29,729 nt of DNA from Candidatus Delongbacteria bacterium. Its GTDB lineage: Bacteria > Delongbacteria > UBA4055. How positions within the stretch are numbered: position 1 is the stretch's first letter; every line of letters starts with the position of its first letter. The translations under genes were made by a program, and so were the position numbers. The notes beneath the pieces are model-generated. The model searched no databases, was not told the origin of the DNA, and worked only from the letters and a program-made list of their open reading frames with translations. Location: assembly GCA_027858795.1 (NCBI GenBank), contig JAQICF010000053.1:1-29729 (forward strand). The letters run 5' to 3'. Shown in pieces: positions 17,629 through 25,279 of this stretch.

Positions 17629-17646
17629 TTGATTTTTGATACAGTA
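17629..17646 (+). promoter_or_regulatory. Right-end -35 box that completes a promoter only when the IS is circular
   Basis: TTGATT at 17629-17634 in the right end and TATATT at 16392-16397 in the left end are 17 bases apart when right end, CAT core and left end are joined in a circle. The start would fall near 16404, at the 5' hairpin of the predicted bridge RNA. In the integrated form the two boxes are more than 1.2 kb apart in the wrong order. Confidence 0.7.
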
Positions 17647-17716
17647 CATTCTCGGACTTGATCCGGAATCTAAACGAAAACATACATCATCATCCTGAAT
17701 TTATTTCAGGATCTTT
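17647..17716. repeat. Interrupted GTCATTCTCGGACTTG repeat and a second terminator-like copy
   Basis: 17647-17671 is the right part of a dispersed repeat whose first bases lie left of the IS at 16383-16389. 17690-17716 is another copy (ATCCTGAATTTATTTCAGGAT then CTTTT), a hairpin with a T run. It lies downstream of the transposase on the plus strand and at the 3' end of the leftward operon. Confidence 0.7.
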
Positions 17717-18252
17717 TATAAACTAAACCCCAATGATACTCTTAACCACTTTTTATCCTTGTTATCACAAAAAACGTACTGAAAACTTGGATAAAGAAGA
17801 AATCTATTAATAACTAATCCACCTGAAAGAGTCATTCCAAAGTTGTTTTCAGTCTCAATATCAGTGTCATTATCAATTTCAACTTCTAGAGATTCCATAA
17901 ACGCACCCATACCAAATTGAACAAAAGCATAACCTCCACTAACCCTTTTGGTTGAAGCACGAATTAAACAAAGTGCTTCTTTTATTTGTAAAGTAGCCTC
18001 AATATCTACAAGAAATGGGATATAGAGACTTTCATTCCAATGATTCAATGCGAGTAATCCTCCAACGGAAATGTGATCATAAACTTCATGTACATAAGAA
18101 ATTCCCCCATTAAATCCATAACTAGTTTCATCATTACCATCATCATATGGGATTGACCAACCTCCAAAAACATCAAAGGCATTATTCTTTTCAACTTCCT
18201 GAGAGAACAGCAATGTTATTAAAATTAACAACATTAGTATTATTTTTTTCAT
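17716..18252 (-). CDS. Small outer-membrane beta-barrel-like protein
   Basis: 178 residues with a signal peptide (MKKIILMLLILITLLFS). Alternating polar/aromatic strands follow, such as FNGGISYVHEVYDHISVGGL, GYAFVQFGMGAFME, FGMTLSGGLVINRFLLYP and a final WLRVSLGFSL with C-terminal aromatic-x-x end. This is the pattern of 8-strand outer-membrane barrels. It has no recognisable specific family. It is the last gene of a leftward operon: its ATG shares one base with the stop codon of the preceding gene (TAATG), so translational coupling is likely. It probably lies in the outer membrane; its cargo or partner is unknown. Confidence 0.7.
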   Translation of the reverse strand: MKKIILMLLILITLLFSQEVEKNNAFDVFGGWSIPYDDGNDETSYGFNGGISYVHEVYDHISVGGLLALNHWNESLYIPFLVDIEATLQIKEALCLIRASTKRVSGGYAFVQFGMGAFMESLEVEIDNDTDIETENNFGMTLSGGLVINRFLLYPSFQYVFCDNKDKKWLRVSLGFSL

Positions 18253-20807
18253 TATTCTACCTCTGTAGGTTTCCAGATAAATCTTGCAAGCGGTGCATTT
18301 GTTTTTATGCTATATGATTCACCAAGCTTCAATTTTACACCTTCGTTAATTACAAAGTAACTTAAGTTATTTAAGTTAATATCGCAATTATTTCCTAATT
18401 CTAGAGTTGAACCAGACTCAAAGATTATATGTACATTATTTTTTATATTCAGAGTAGTATTATCATCAATGATAACTGTACCTCCATCTTTTACATTCAG
18501 ATTACCATATCTCCCATTTGATCCATACAGGTTACAAATTTCAATTTCATTATTGATACCACTTTTTATATATAAGGTATTCCCATCATTGACATTTATA
18601 TCTTTAGTTATTTCAGCTCTGTTTTTCCATGTATTGTTCCAAGTTGTAATATCCTCGGTAACTCTAGAATTTATGAAGTTGAAGATATTATCAATAAAAT
18701 CAACAGGGATAGCATCATGATTTAATCCGTATTCACCATGATTACGGTTAAATAATATTTCATCAAATCTTGATTGTACTTTAACTTTTTTAGTAGTTGT
18801 CGGGGGATAACTTCCTGTATCCTGTCTATAATTCCACTGGCTGTTATCATTATCATTACCAGCGTAGTTAAAATAAAAACTATTATCGGTGTTATCTATC
18901 GCTTTACCATGAAACAGATAAGTTGAATTTGGATACAACTTAGCATTCCCATCATCATTAAGATATGTAGGATCATATAGATCAAGTGCACTTACAAAAG
19001 GAATAAATGTTGGTTGATAAGATAGTTCGCTGTCATATGGATTATCAATAACTGTTGTTGATACATGCGTATAAGCACTTGTAGAAAATGTAAACATATT
19101 CAACAGAAAATTATCGCTATTATTATAGGAATTATTGACGATATCTACATTTGTAAAATGTTTTGGCAGCTTACTACCACTAAATAGTATCCTCTTATTA
19201 ACAGAAGCTGACATTTCAGTCATACCTTCTTCGAAGTTGAATGAAAACGTACTACTACCCCATGGCCAGGGGTAATCAAGTTTCATACTACCGGAAGCTT
19301 CTATATGAACTTCCAACCAGTCTGCAGCTGATCCCGCAGGCATTGAACCACTATATGAACTAAAAGTAACTCCAAGATTTCTACATTTAGTAGGATAACC
19401 TCTTTTATTCGCACTATTTAATTCGTTTAATTGAGTATATAAAAATAAATGTTCCTCATTACTTATTGGATCATCTTTGGTACCAGGAGGTTCTATCGCA
19501 CTACCTACAAGAAATGCTGCAGGATTAGCCCATAGCAATTCTTTTACGCATCTATATGACAGAATTGATGGTCTGTCTTTATATTCTAATCTGTTATAAT
19601 CATTAAAATCAAAACCATTTGCAGCCATAGGATCATCAAAAATGAATTTCATTAAATCATAATCAATTGTAGCATATTGCTGTGGAGAATCAATCGAAAG
19701 AAAATGCGATACTGGCAATGGTGTATTAAGGTGTTCAGCAGCAGCTAAAGCATAACGACAAACTACTCCTCCCATACTGACACCCGCTAATACAACTTGT
19801 CCACTATATTTTGATTTAACGAATATTACTGCATCCTGTACAACACTTGCATTACCATATTCAACAACACTAATTGGAGCATAATTTCCATTAGCATTTA
19901 TTCCATATTCATAAGTACAGAGATCACTAGTATAGTTTTTCGAAGTTGCCATTGTTTCTCCACCTTCAGCAAAATCCAGAATATATGCATCCCTACCTTC
20001 ATTTTTCGCACGATCAAACAAAAGTGTTCCCATCATATAATATGCTGCAGGATAATTATTATTTTTTGGATCAAATCCTTCAACCATAACTAACGGTTCT
20101 CTATAAGAAGAAGAATTCCACTTAGCCAATACATTTGATTTCTTAAGCTGATCGACAATTGTTAAACTATTAGTCGGCTCAGTAACGTTATCTACATAAA
20201 ATTCGTTTGCAGTATCGTTGAACATATAGTAATCGAAAGAAAGGTTATCCTCTGTAGAGCCACCATGATAAACATATTCTGGTACGCCATAAAAAGCTTG
20301 TTCAACTGGATTTGAGTAGTATCTACCTAGTATTACTGTTTTAAGCTCTAATCGAAACTTATGCCCACCAAAAAAGCCAGGCTCATCAGGTATAACAGAA
20401 GAAGGTATTGTAAAATTAAATGTGTGACTCCAATTGTCAGATATGTCAGCAAAATTTTCGTATAGTAAAGCACTAGTTGAGGATTCATCATCCCAGTGAG
20501 CTATAATGAGTACATGTTTGTACCATGCATTATTAATCTCAGCACAAGACACTTCAGGATGATCATCTGGTAAGAGATCTTCGGGATCATCTAAAATAAT
20601 CGTACAAGTAATCGGAGTATTAGCTTTAAATACATGATTTTCAAATTCAGTCTGATAAGAACTATTATTATTTAATACTAGAGTTTCATCAAAGTTAGTA
20701 TCAATATCTGTAAATATTTTCCATACCCTATCAGAGGATGTCTGCCCATAAGTTGTTTGTGCTAATAGAACAAAAAAGACAATAGTCATAAATACATTTT
20801 TTTTCAT
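18252..20807 (-). CDS. Secreted lipase-like alpha/beta hydrolase with C-terminal beta-helix-like region
   Basis: 851 residues with signal peptide MKKNVFMTIVFFVLLAQTTYG. An N-terminal beta-rich region of about 240 residues precedes a hydrolase core: PLVMVEGFDP (about 245), then VVLAGVSMGGVVCRYALAA with nucleophile Ser344 in the GxSxG elbow, then HFLSIDSPQQYATID, where the Asp may be catalytic or structural. I could not place the His with confidence. The last about 100 residues are short strands (GTVIIDDNTTLNIKNNVHII, STLELGNNCDINLNNLSYFV), like the asparagine-ladder tails of FCB surface proteins. It has no NPFNP sorting motif, but the adjacent operon gene has one. Substrate unknown; an esterase or lipase is the best reading. 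Confidence 0.75.
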   Translation of the reverse strand: MKKNVFMTIVFFVLLAQTTYGQTSSDRVWKIFTDIDTNFDETLVLNNNSSYQTEFENHVFKANTPITCTIILDDPEDLLPDDHPEVSCAEINNAWYKHVLIIAHWDDESSTSALLYENFADISDNWSHTFNFTIPSSVIPDEPGFFGGHKFRLELKTVILGRYYSNPVEQAFYGVPEYVYHGGSTEDNLSFDYYMFNDTANEFYVDNVTEPTNSLTIVDQLKKSNVLAKWNSSSYREPLVMVEGFDPKNNNYPAAYYMMGTLLFDRAKNEGRDAYILDFAEGGETMATSKNYTSDLCTYEYGINANGNYAPISVVEYGNASVVQDAVIFVKSKYSGQVVLAGVSMGGVVCRYALAAAEHLNTPLPVSHFLSIDSPQQYATIDYDLMKFIFDDPMAANGFDFNDYNRLEYKDRPSILSYRCVKELLWANPAAFLVGSAIEPPGTKDDPISNEEHLFLYTQLNELNSANKRGYPTKCRNLGVTFSSYSGSMPAGSAADWLEVHIEASGSMKLDYPWPWGSSTFSFNFEEGMTEMSASVNKRILFSGSKLPKHFTNVDIVNNSYNNSDNFLLNMFTFSTSAYTHVSTTVIDNPYDSELSYQPTFIPFVSALDLYDPTYLNDDGNAKLYPNSTYLFHGKAIDNTDNSFYFNYAGNDNDNSQWNYRQDTGSYPPTTTKKVKVQSRFDEILFNRNHGEYGLNHDAIPVDFIDNIFNFINSRVTEDITTWNNTWKNRAEITKDINVNDGNTLYIKSGINNEIEICNLYGSNGRYGNLNVKDGGTVIIDDNTTLNIKNNVHIIFESGSTLELGNNCDINLNNLSYFVINEGVKLKLGESYSIKTNAPLARFIWKPTEVE

Positions 20808-20815
20808 TCCTCCTC

Positions 20816-21277
20816 CTATTTAACTATCATCATTTTTTTTACATTACTGAATCCTTTAGTCTGAATCCTATAAAAATACAAACCGGAAACACATTTATTA
20901 GCATTGAAATTCACTTTATGAACTCCCTTAGAAAAATCCTTTCCTGCAAGTTCAACAACTTCTTTACCTAGAACATTATAAACTTTAAGAGATACAAACT
21001 GATCAGTAGGTAAAGAAAACGAAATCGTTGTTGTAGGATTAAAAGGATTCGGATAATTTTGTTCAAGTGTAAATTCCAAAGGAATGTTTGCAGTTTCCAC
21101 ATTACCATTTTTTGATTTAGCCGTATTTGAACTAAGGTAGATTATACCAGAATTAACGATATCATCTCCCATCTTACTTTCTCCAATAACCATCTGACCT
21201 ACAGAGCTTCTAAATGTCAAAGATGCCCCTGTCAGATAAATAAACGAAATCAGGAGAATATAAATTGATCTTTTCAT
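20816..21277 (-). CDS. Small secreted protein with T9SS type A sorting domain
   Basis: 153 residues. Signal peptide (MKRSIYILLISFIYLTGAS), then a short VGQMVIGESKMGD...SGIIYLS segment seen in many small FCB exported proteins, a linker, and an about 80-residue C-terminal sorting domain: EQNYPNPFNPTTTISFSLP, VSLKVYNVLGKEVVEL, SGLYFYRI and a basic end KKMMIVK. The sorting domain directs type IX secretion across the outer membrane. There is almost no other cargo, so it may be a small surface protein or partner of the hydrolase encoded 8 bases downstream. It follows the tail-fibre-like gene by 16 bases. Confidence 0.82.
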   Translation of the reverse strand: MKRSIYILLISFIYLTGASLTFRSSVGQMVIGESKMGDDIVNSGIIYLSSNTAKSKNGNVETANIPLEFTLEQNYPNPFNPTTTISFSLPTDQFVSLKVYNVLGKEVVELAGKDFSKGVHKVNFNANKCVSGLYFYRIQTKGFSNVKKMMIVK

Positions 21278-21293
21278 AGATTGTCTCCTTTTT

Positions 21294-22571
21294 TTAGTCA
21301 GTTATTGAATTAAGCTTTTCTCTGAGTACATTATTTTCTTTTTCTATACGGATCATATGTAAAGTTAATTCTTCGATCTTCTCAACAAGTTTTAAATGCA
21401 TTTCATTAAGATTTATCCCATTCTCAATCACTTCCTTTTCTGATGGCATACCTGGTAAATAGCCATGAGAATTAATATGTTCCTCAACTTGAGAAAGAGA
21501 AAGTAGATTATAATCATCTTTAAATACATAATCAGGATACTCATCTAGTGTAACTTCGATTTCCCTTGCTGTTATTTTACCATAGACATAAAGATTTTTT
21601 TGAAGATCCTGTTGACCAACAAAGATATCTCCGTTCACACGCATATTTCCATTCTCATAAAATATAGTTTGCTTTGCCCAGTCTTTTGCAGGTACACTTA
21701 GTATTAAATGTTTTGAGTTGATAATGTATAAATCTTGCCTTTCAACCCCATCTAATTCATCATCAGGTGTATGAAATATCCAATCATTGCTACCACCAGT
21801 ATGAATATTTCTATTATTTATGCTAGATGTACCTTGTACAGTTAAATTACCCGAAACAATTAAATCTTTCTGAGCAGCTGATTGTCCTACATTTACATTA
21901 CCGAACACAGTTAAATCTCCATTTTCGTGAAATGTTGTTTGCCTTGACCAATCTCCAGAATAATCGGTATGGGCATTTTTGATATACATATCTTGTCTAG
22001 GAATTCCATTTATATCATCTTGATCGGGTGTATGGAAAAGCCAATTGTTCGTGCCACCAGTATAGAAATTCCAATCATCACCATATATTGAAGGAATATC
22101 AGGTTCAGAATCAATATCAATAACAATCCTGCCGTCAGGGTCTAGAGAAAGGTGAACATCCTCACTCGGTGCAAATGCCTCTAAATCAACCATACCTGAA
22201 TACATACTATAGCTAGATGCACTTACATACTGCTTCTCCGATTCCTCTTTATTCATCTCCAAAGTCACCCATAATGGATTCTTGAACATTTCAGGTCTTA
22301 ATCGTTTCTTATTCCCTAATAAAACATTAAGGATTCCATCGTAAACATATACATTCTGATTCTCAAACCAAATCGGATCATCACTATTGTCTGAATCGTA
22401 TAGTCTGAAAGTAATCAGATATTTACCATCCTCAATGGAGTTACCCAAGCTATCCTTTATCATACTTTGATAGCTTAATGCTCTCTTGGACTCTTTTGAG
22501 TTGCTTTGATTCTCTTGGGCAAAGATCAGTGTGAAACTGATTATGATTAGAATTACTACTGCTTTTTTCAT
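21294..22571 (-). CDS. Secreted tail-fibre-like protein with C-terminal coiled coil
   Basis: 425 residues, signal peptide MKKAVVILIIISFTLIFA. Residues about 30-110 form a domain common at the N-terminus of FCB surface fibres (YQSMIKDSLGNSIEDGKYLI, then WFENQNVYVYDGILNVLLG). Two cassettes follow, each with TGG.N.W.FHTPD...DG..RQD.YI and ..W..QT.F.ENG...V.G...VGQ, so the shaft has an internal duplication. The end resembles the S74-like chaperone tail (YNLLSLSQVEEHINSHGYLP then GMPSEKEV) and a heptad coiled coil that would trimerise it. It is the first gene of the operon running to 17716. GAGGG precedes the ATG. Confidence 0.78.
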   Translation of the reverse strand: MKKAVVILIIISFTLIFAQENQSNSKESKRALSYQSMIKDSLGNSIEDGKYLITFRLYDSDNSDDPIWFENQNVYVYDGILNVLLGNKKRLRPEMFKNPLWVTLEMNKEESEKQYVSASSYSMYSGMVDLEAFAPSEDVHLSLDPDGRIVIDIDSEPDIPSIYGDDWNFYTGGTNNWLFHTPDQDDINGIPRQDMYIKNAHTDYSGDWSRQTTFHENGDLTVFGNVNVGQSAAQKDLIVSGNLTVQGTSSINNRNIHTGGSNDWIFHTPDDELDGVERQDLYIINSKHLILSVPAKDWAKQTIFYENGNMRVNGDIFVGQQDLQKNLYVYGKITAREIEVTLDEYPDYVFKDDYNLLSLSQVEEHINSHGYLPGMPSEKEVIENGINLNEMHLKLVEKIEELTLHMIRIEKENNVLREKLNSITD

Positions 22572-22697
22572 TTTTCCCTCTCATTATATTTTTAGATTTT
22601 TTTTGAGATGCAGCTATAATCGGATTTCGAGTAAGTTCAGATATTGCTACAGTAACAATATAATTAACAAACCATGTAAATATCAAGAACCAGAATC

Positions 22698-22755
22698 GAC
22701 AACACATTGTGAGAATACATTATGACAATATATTGTGACAACACATTATGACAAC
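22698..22755. repeat. Tandem 13-base repeat, about 4.5 units
   Basis: Consensus ACATTRTGACAAY. Units are at 22704-22716, 22717-22729, 22730-22742 and 22743-22755, with a partial GACAAC before them. Units alternate between ACATTGTG/ATATTGTG and ACATTATG forms, suggesting a 26-base higher-order unit. Confidence 0.8.
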
Positions 22756-22838
22756 GCAGCCTCAAATTAACAAGAAAAAGGAATATGCAAGTTGAGTGAA
22801 TTCCTATTGAAATTCACTCTCTGTACAGAGTATGGATG

Positions 22839-22860
22839 ACAAGGGGACCTAATCCCTTGT
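22839..22860. repeat. ACAAGGGG hairpin repeat
   Basis: Palindrome ACAAGGGG-ACCTAA-TCCCTTGT, a variant of the ACAAGGGG...CCTTGT family also found at 23365-23387 and 28125-28146. It may fold in RNA. Confidence 0.55.
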
Positions 22861-22946
22861 TGCAAAAAATTTATGAATTTCTTTTTTTCTTTTATTGTGT
22901 ATTTATTTAAATTATGTAAATTATAAGAAAAAATTCTGGAGATTCT

Positions 22947-23288
22947 ATGCTTTACGCAAATATGGGTATCAGAAAAGATAACAATACGCCAACTTCCAAC
23001 TCAGGTCCATCAAAGGGAGATCTGGAAATCCTTACAGCAAGATTTGAAAAGCTTAAATTGGTAAACATGGCGCTTTGGACATTTATCAAAGAAAAGTTTG
23101 AGATCACTGAAGAGCAACTTGTTGAACGATACAAGGAAGTTGATATGATCGATGGGAGTGCAGATGGTAAGATCAAAGTAGGTATTAAGAAGTGTACTAA
23201 ATGTGGAAAAACTCTGAATCCAAAATTTGAGAAATGTCAGTACTGCGGTACAATTGTGAGTTTTGGAACAATCTTTGAGGGAATTTAA
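22947..23288 (+). CDS. Small zinc-ribbon protein of unknown function
   Basis: 113 residues. The first 30 are polar and probably flexible. A helical middle follows (LEILTARFEKLKLVNMALW, then FIKEKFEITEEQLVERYKEV), resembling a short coiled coil. The C-terminus has a zinc ribbon with CTKCGK (about residues 87-92) and CQYCG (about 102-106), a C-x2-C / C-x2-C pair 15 residues apart. It is likely cytoplasmic and may bind protein or nucleic acid; I do not recognise the family. GGAG lies about six bases before the ATG. It stands alone, followed by repeats and by a convergent plsC gene. Confidence 0.72.
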   Translation: MLYANMGIRKDNNTPTSNSGPSKGDLEILTARFEKLKLVNMALWTFIKEKFEITEEQLVERYKEVDMIDGSADGKIKVGIKKCTKCGKTLNPKFEKCQYCGTIVSFGTIFEGI

Positions 23289-23320
23289 CCGGGCATCTCG
23301 ATACTAATGCAAAGCATTCA

Positions 23321-23387
23321 CTCGATGACCGGATCAAGTCCGAGTATGACAAAAACCGTTTTGAACAAGGTGGCTTCAGCCCCTTGT
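23321..23387. repeat. Two dispersed repeats after the zinc-ribbon gene
   Basis: 23321-23350, read on the minus strand, is GTCATACTCGGACTTGATCC, a near copy of the IS110 target. With flanking bases it gives TTGTCATACTCG, one mismatch from the site predicted by the guides. 23365-23387 is ACAAGGTGGCTTCAGCCCCTTGT, the reverse complement of the repeat at 28125-28146 with small changes. Confidence 0.65.
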
Positions 23388-23420
23388 AACGAGCGAACTC
23401 ATAGTTCATAGCTCATAACT

Positions 23421-23462
23421 AAAAAAAGTCTTAGTCTTCGATTAACTCAGACTGACTTTTTT
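23421..23462. terminator. Bidirectional terminator overlapping the end of plsC
   Basis: AAAAAAAGTC...TAGTCT and AGACTGACTTTTTT form a long stem with one small bulge and an 11-base loop, flanked by A and T runs. The plsC stop codon (23431-23433) lies inside the stem, so the last codons of the gene double as one arm. Confidence 0.65.
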
Positions 23463-24168
23463 CAGAGTACTTTTCAAAATTGGATACTATAAGATCTCGT
23501 ATTTCTGTATGAATATTCTTCAACTGATCTTTATCCATTTGATGAATATTTACTTCTGGACTGATAACGATAGTAACATCAGTAGGTTTGTTTTTCTTAA
23601 CATTTTCAACTATGTTTTCAGATCCGATTATTGTAATCGGTAGTATAGGCACCTCAGCCATTATAGGAAGCTTAAAACTTCCCTTTTTAAAAGGGAGTAT
23701 TTCTTTTCTTCGAGTTCCTTCCGGAAAAATAATAATGGTCTGTCCGTTCTTTATCTTTTTAGCACCTTCCTGAAATGAAGCCAATGCTTTTCTAGCACTT
23801 GAACGATCAATAAAAATACAACCTAGGATCTTCATCCAAGTAGCAAAAAGTGGTATTCTGCCTAGTTCTTTTTTTGCAATGAAAGACGGAGATAGTCCCG
23901 TAAATCCAAAAAGTAACATAATATCAAAATGTGCTTGATGGTTGGAAATAATAACTACAGGGTGGTTAGGAAGATTCTCTGCGCCAATAAGTTTAACATT
24001 GGTGTTACTCCACTTAATTGCATTAAGTCCCCATTTTTTTGCTAAATTATGCGCAAAAGTCTTAATATATTTTTCATCTTTGAATAATTTTAAAAAATAA
24101 ATATACGGAAGTAAAAAAATGTATAGAATAGTATAGGATATTACTTTTATCTTTAAGATTGTTAACAT
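23431..24168 (-). CDS. plsC: 1-acyl-sn-glycerol-3-phosphate acyltransferase
   Basis: 245 residues. An N-terminal hydrophobic helix (YTILYIFLLPYIYFL, about 12-26) anchors it in the inner membrane. The acyltransferase block I, SNHQAHFD, gives the HX4D pair His77 and Asp82. Block II is GRIPLFATWMKILGCIFIDR. Block III is FPEGTRR with Glu150 to Arg153. Block IV is PILPITIIG. It transfers an acyl chain to the sn-2 position of lysophosphatidic acid in phospholipid synthesis. It is the last gene of a leftward group, 25 bases after a receiver gene. The bacterial-type acyl-ester pathway is thus present in the same window as an ether-lipid enzyme. Confidence 0.92.
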   Translation of the reverse strand: MLTILKIKVISYTILYIFLLPYIYFLKLFKDEKYIKTFAHNLAKKWGLNAIKWSNTNVKLIGAENLPNHPVVIISNHQAHFDIMLLFGFTGLSPSFIAKKELGRIPLFATWMKILGCIFIDRSSARKALASFQEGAKKIKNGQTIIIFPEGTRRKEILPFKKGSFKLPIMAEVPILPITIIGSENIVENVKKNKPTDVTIVISPEVNIHQMDKDQLKNIHTEIRDLIVSNFEKYSEKSQSELIED

Positions 24169-24193
24169 TTATTTTCTGTGTCGTTTAATAAAA

Positions 24194-24565
24194 TTAGCTT
24201 AGTATCTTTTCAAGTAATTCATTGAAAACATCTAGGTCAAAAGGTTTTGCAAGGAAACCTTCAGCTTTTTCAACATCCTGTTTAACTTTTTCAATTCCAT
24301 AACCTGTCATAAAAATGATAGGCATATCCGGAAATTGTTTCTTGATTTTAGTGGAGAGTTCAATGCCGCCCATTTTAGGCATATTGATATCAGTGATAAC
24401 AAGGTCAAATTTCCTTTCATTTTCACTGTCTTTTAGGATTTCCCATGCCATAACACCATCATGTGCAGAAACAACATCATAGTCAAACATCTCAAGAAAG
24501 TCCGTTAAAAGATCTCTCATTATTATCTCATCATCAACGACAAGTATATACTTTTTATCACTCAT
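24194..24565 (-). CDS. Stand-alone CheY-like response regulator
   Basis: 123 residues, a single receiver domain with no output domain. Asp11/Asp12 form the acidic pocket (VVDDE), Asp59 is the phosphoacceptor (LVITDINMPKMGG), Thr87 (IIFMTGYG) and Lys107-Pro108 (FLAKPF) complete the switch. Proteins like this act through protein contact or as phosphorelay intermediates. No kinase gene is adjacent. It lies between a secreted protein gene and plsC, in the same direction, 25 bases before plsC. Confidence 0.9.
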   Translation of the reverse strand: MSDKKYILVVDDEIIMRDLLTDFLEMFDYDVVSAHDGVMAWEILKDSENERKFDLVITDINMPKMGGIELSTKIKKQFPDMPIIFMTGYGIEKVKQDVEKAEGFLAKPFDLDVFNELLEKILS

Positions 24566-24640
24566 AATTACATTATCTTTTACTTAAACTTACCTGTAGA
24601 ATATGAATATAATTAAAAAAAGGGAAAAATGAAAATACTT

Positions 24641-25279
24641 TTATTTCTCTGTAGATACAATGATCCAGTCAATATCAACACTTGTGTATGGATTATCGAT
24701 TTTTGTAGAGGATTCAAGTTGGATCATAAAATTATCTAGAGTTAGATCAGTTTCAAAAAATTTATCGAAAGAACGACCTGCATACCCAAGAAAGAATTCC
24801 GTTTTATTTTTCTCTACCCTAATCTTAATATGTATAGGTGTTGAAAGTGGAGTTACCTTTCTATATATGTAGCTTTCCTCATTTGACATTATTTTTTCAG
24901 AGATAACTAGACTTTTGATTCCTTCATTATCATAGAACATAAGCTCAACATAATTATTTTCGGAAGTAATAAGTTTTATTCTTCCGTCAGCATTAAAAGG
25001 AATATTGTCCACTTTTATTACGATTTCTGAACCGTTTCGTACTTTATTTCTTAGACGGGCACTCACAACATTATTTCTATATTTGGGAAAAAGTTTAAGT
25101 TTTCCATCAACAACCATTACATTATCATTAGGTGTGAAGAGGATAATATCGTTATCAGTCATATTGCCTTTGTCAAATTGGTAGATACTAATATCATTTC
25201 CACTGACATTTACCTGTGAAAAAACAATACTTACGCTTAATAGTACTAAATAAATAACACTTTTCAAGATTACTCCCAT
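24641..25279 (-). CDS. Secreted protein of unknown function, LamG/DUF1080-like fold suspected
   Basis: 212 residues with an N-terminal signal peptide ([18 protein letters not shown]). The rest is beta-strand-rich, with features of concanavalin-like jelly rolls: [52 protein letters not shown] and a last strand [14 protein letters not shown] do not recognise a specific family. The ATG at 25279 overlaps the end of guaA by 10 bases. A TTG four codons later (25267) has GGGAG five bases upstream and begins right after the guaA stop, so it may be the true start. It lies downstream of guaA, with 75 bases before the next gene. Confidence 0.65.
   Translation of the reverse strand: MGVILKSVIYLVLLSVSIVFSQVNVSGNDISIYQFDKGNMTDNDIILFTPNDNVMVVDGKLKLFPKYRNNVVSARLRNKVRNGSEIVIKVDNIPFNADGRIKLITSENNYVELMFYDNEGIKSLVISEKIMSNEESYIYRKVTPLSTPIHIKIRVEKNKTEFFLGYAGRSFDKFFETDLTLDNFMIQLESSTKIDNPYTSVDIDWIIVSTEK

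Larger units (their letters stand above)
16387..17646 (+). mobile_element. Complete IS110-type insertion sequence
   Basis: About 1260 bases: a 240-base non-coding left end, one DEDD transposase gene and a 30-base right end. The boundaries come from the guides in the left-end RNA. A CAT trinucleotide (16387-16389 and 17647-17649) is present once at each junction and should be the core. Removing the element restores TTGTCATTCTCGGACTTG, running on into a standard copy of the dispersed repeat family. As expected for IS110 elements, there are no terminal inverted repeats and no longer target duplication. All parts needed for activity appear intact. Confidence 0.88.
22572..22946. other. Intergenic region with divergent promoters, a tandem repeat and a hairpin
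   Basis: 375 bases separating the leftward secreted-protein operon from the rightward zinc-ribbon gene. It holds a 13-base tandem repeat (22698-22755) and a hairpin (22839-22860), then an AT-rich stretch from 22865 that should contain the promoter of the zinc-ribbon gene. I see no gene in it. Confidence 0.5.

Noticed and set aside
22698..22755. CRISPR-like array
   Set aside because: Units are 13 bases and directly adjacent, with no unique spacers and no cas genes nearby; it is a simple tandem repeat.
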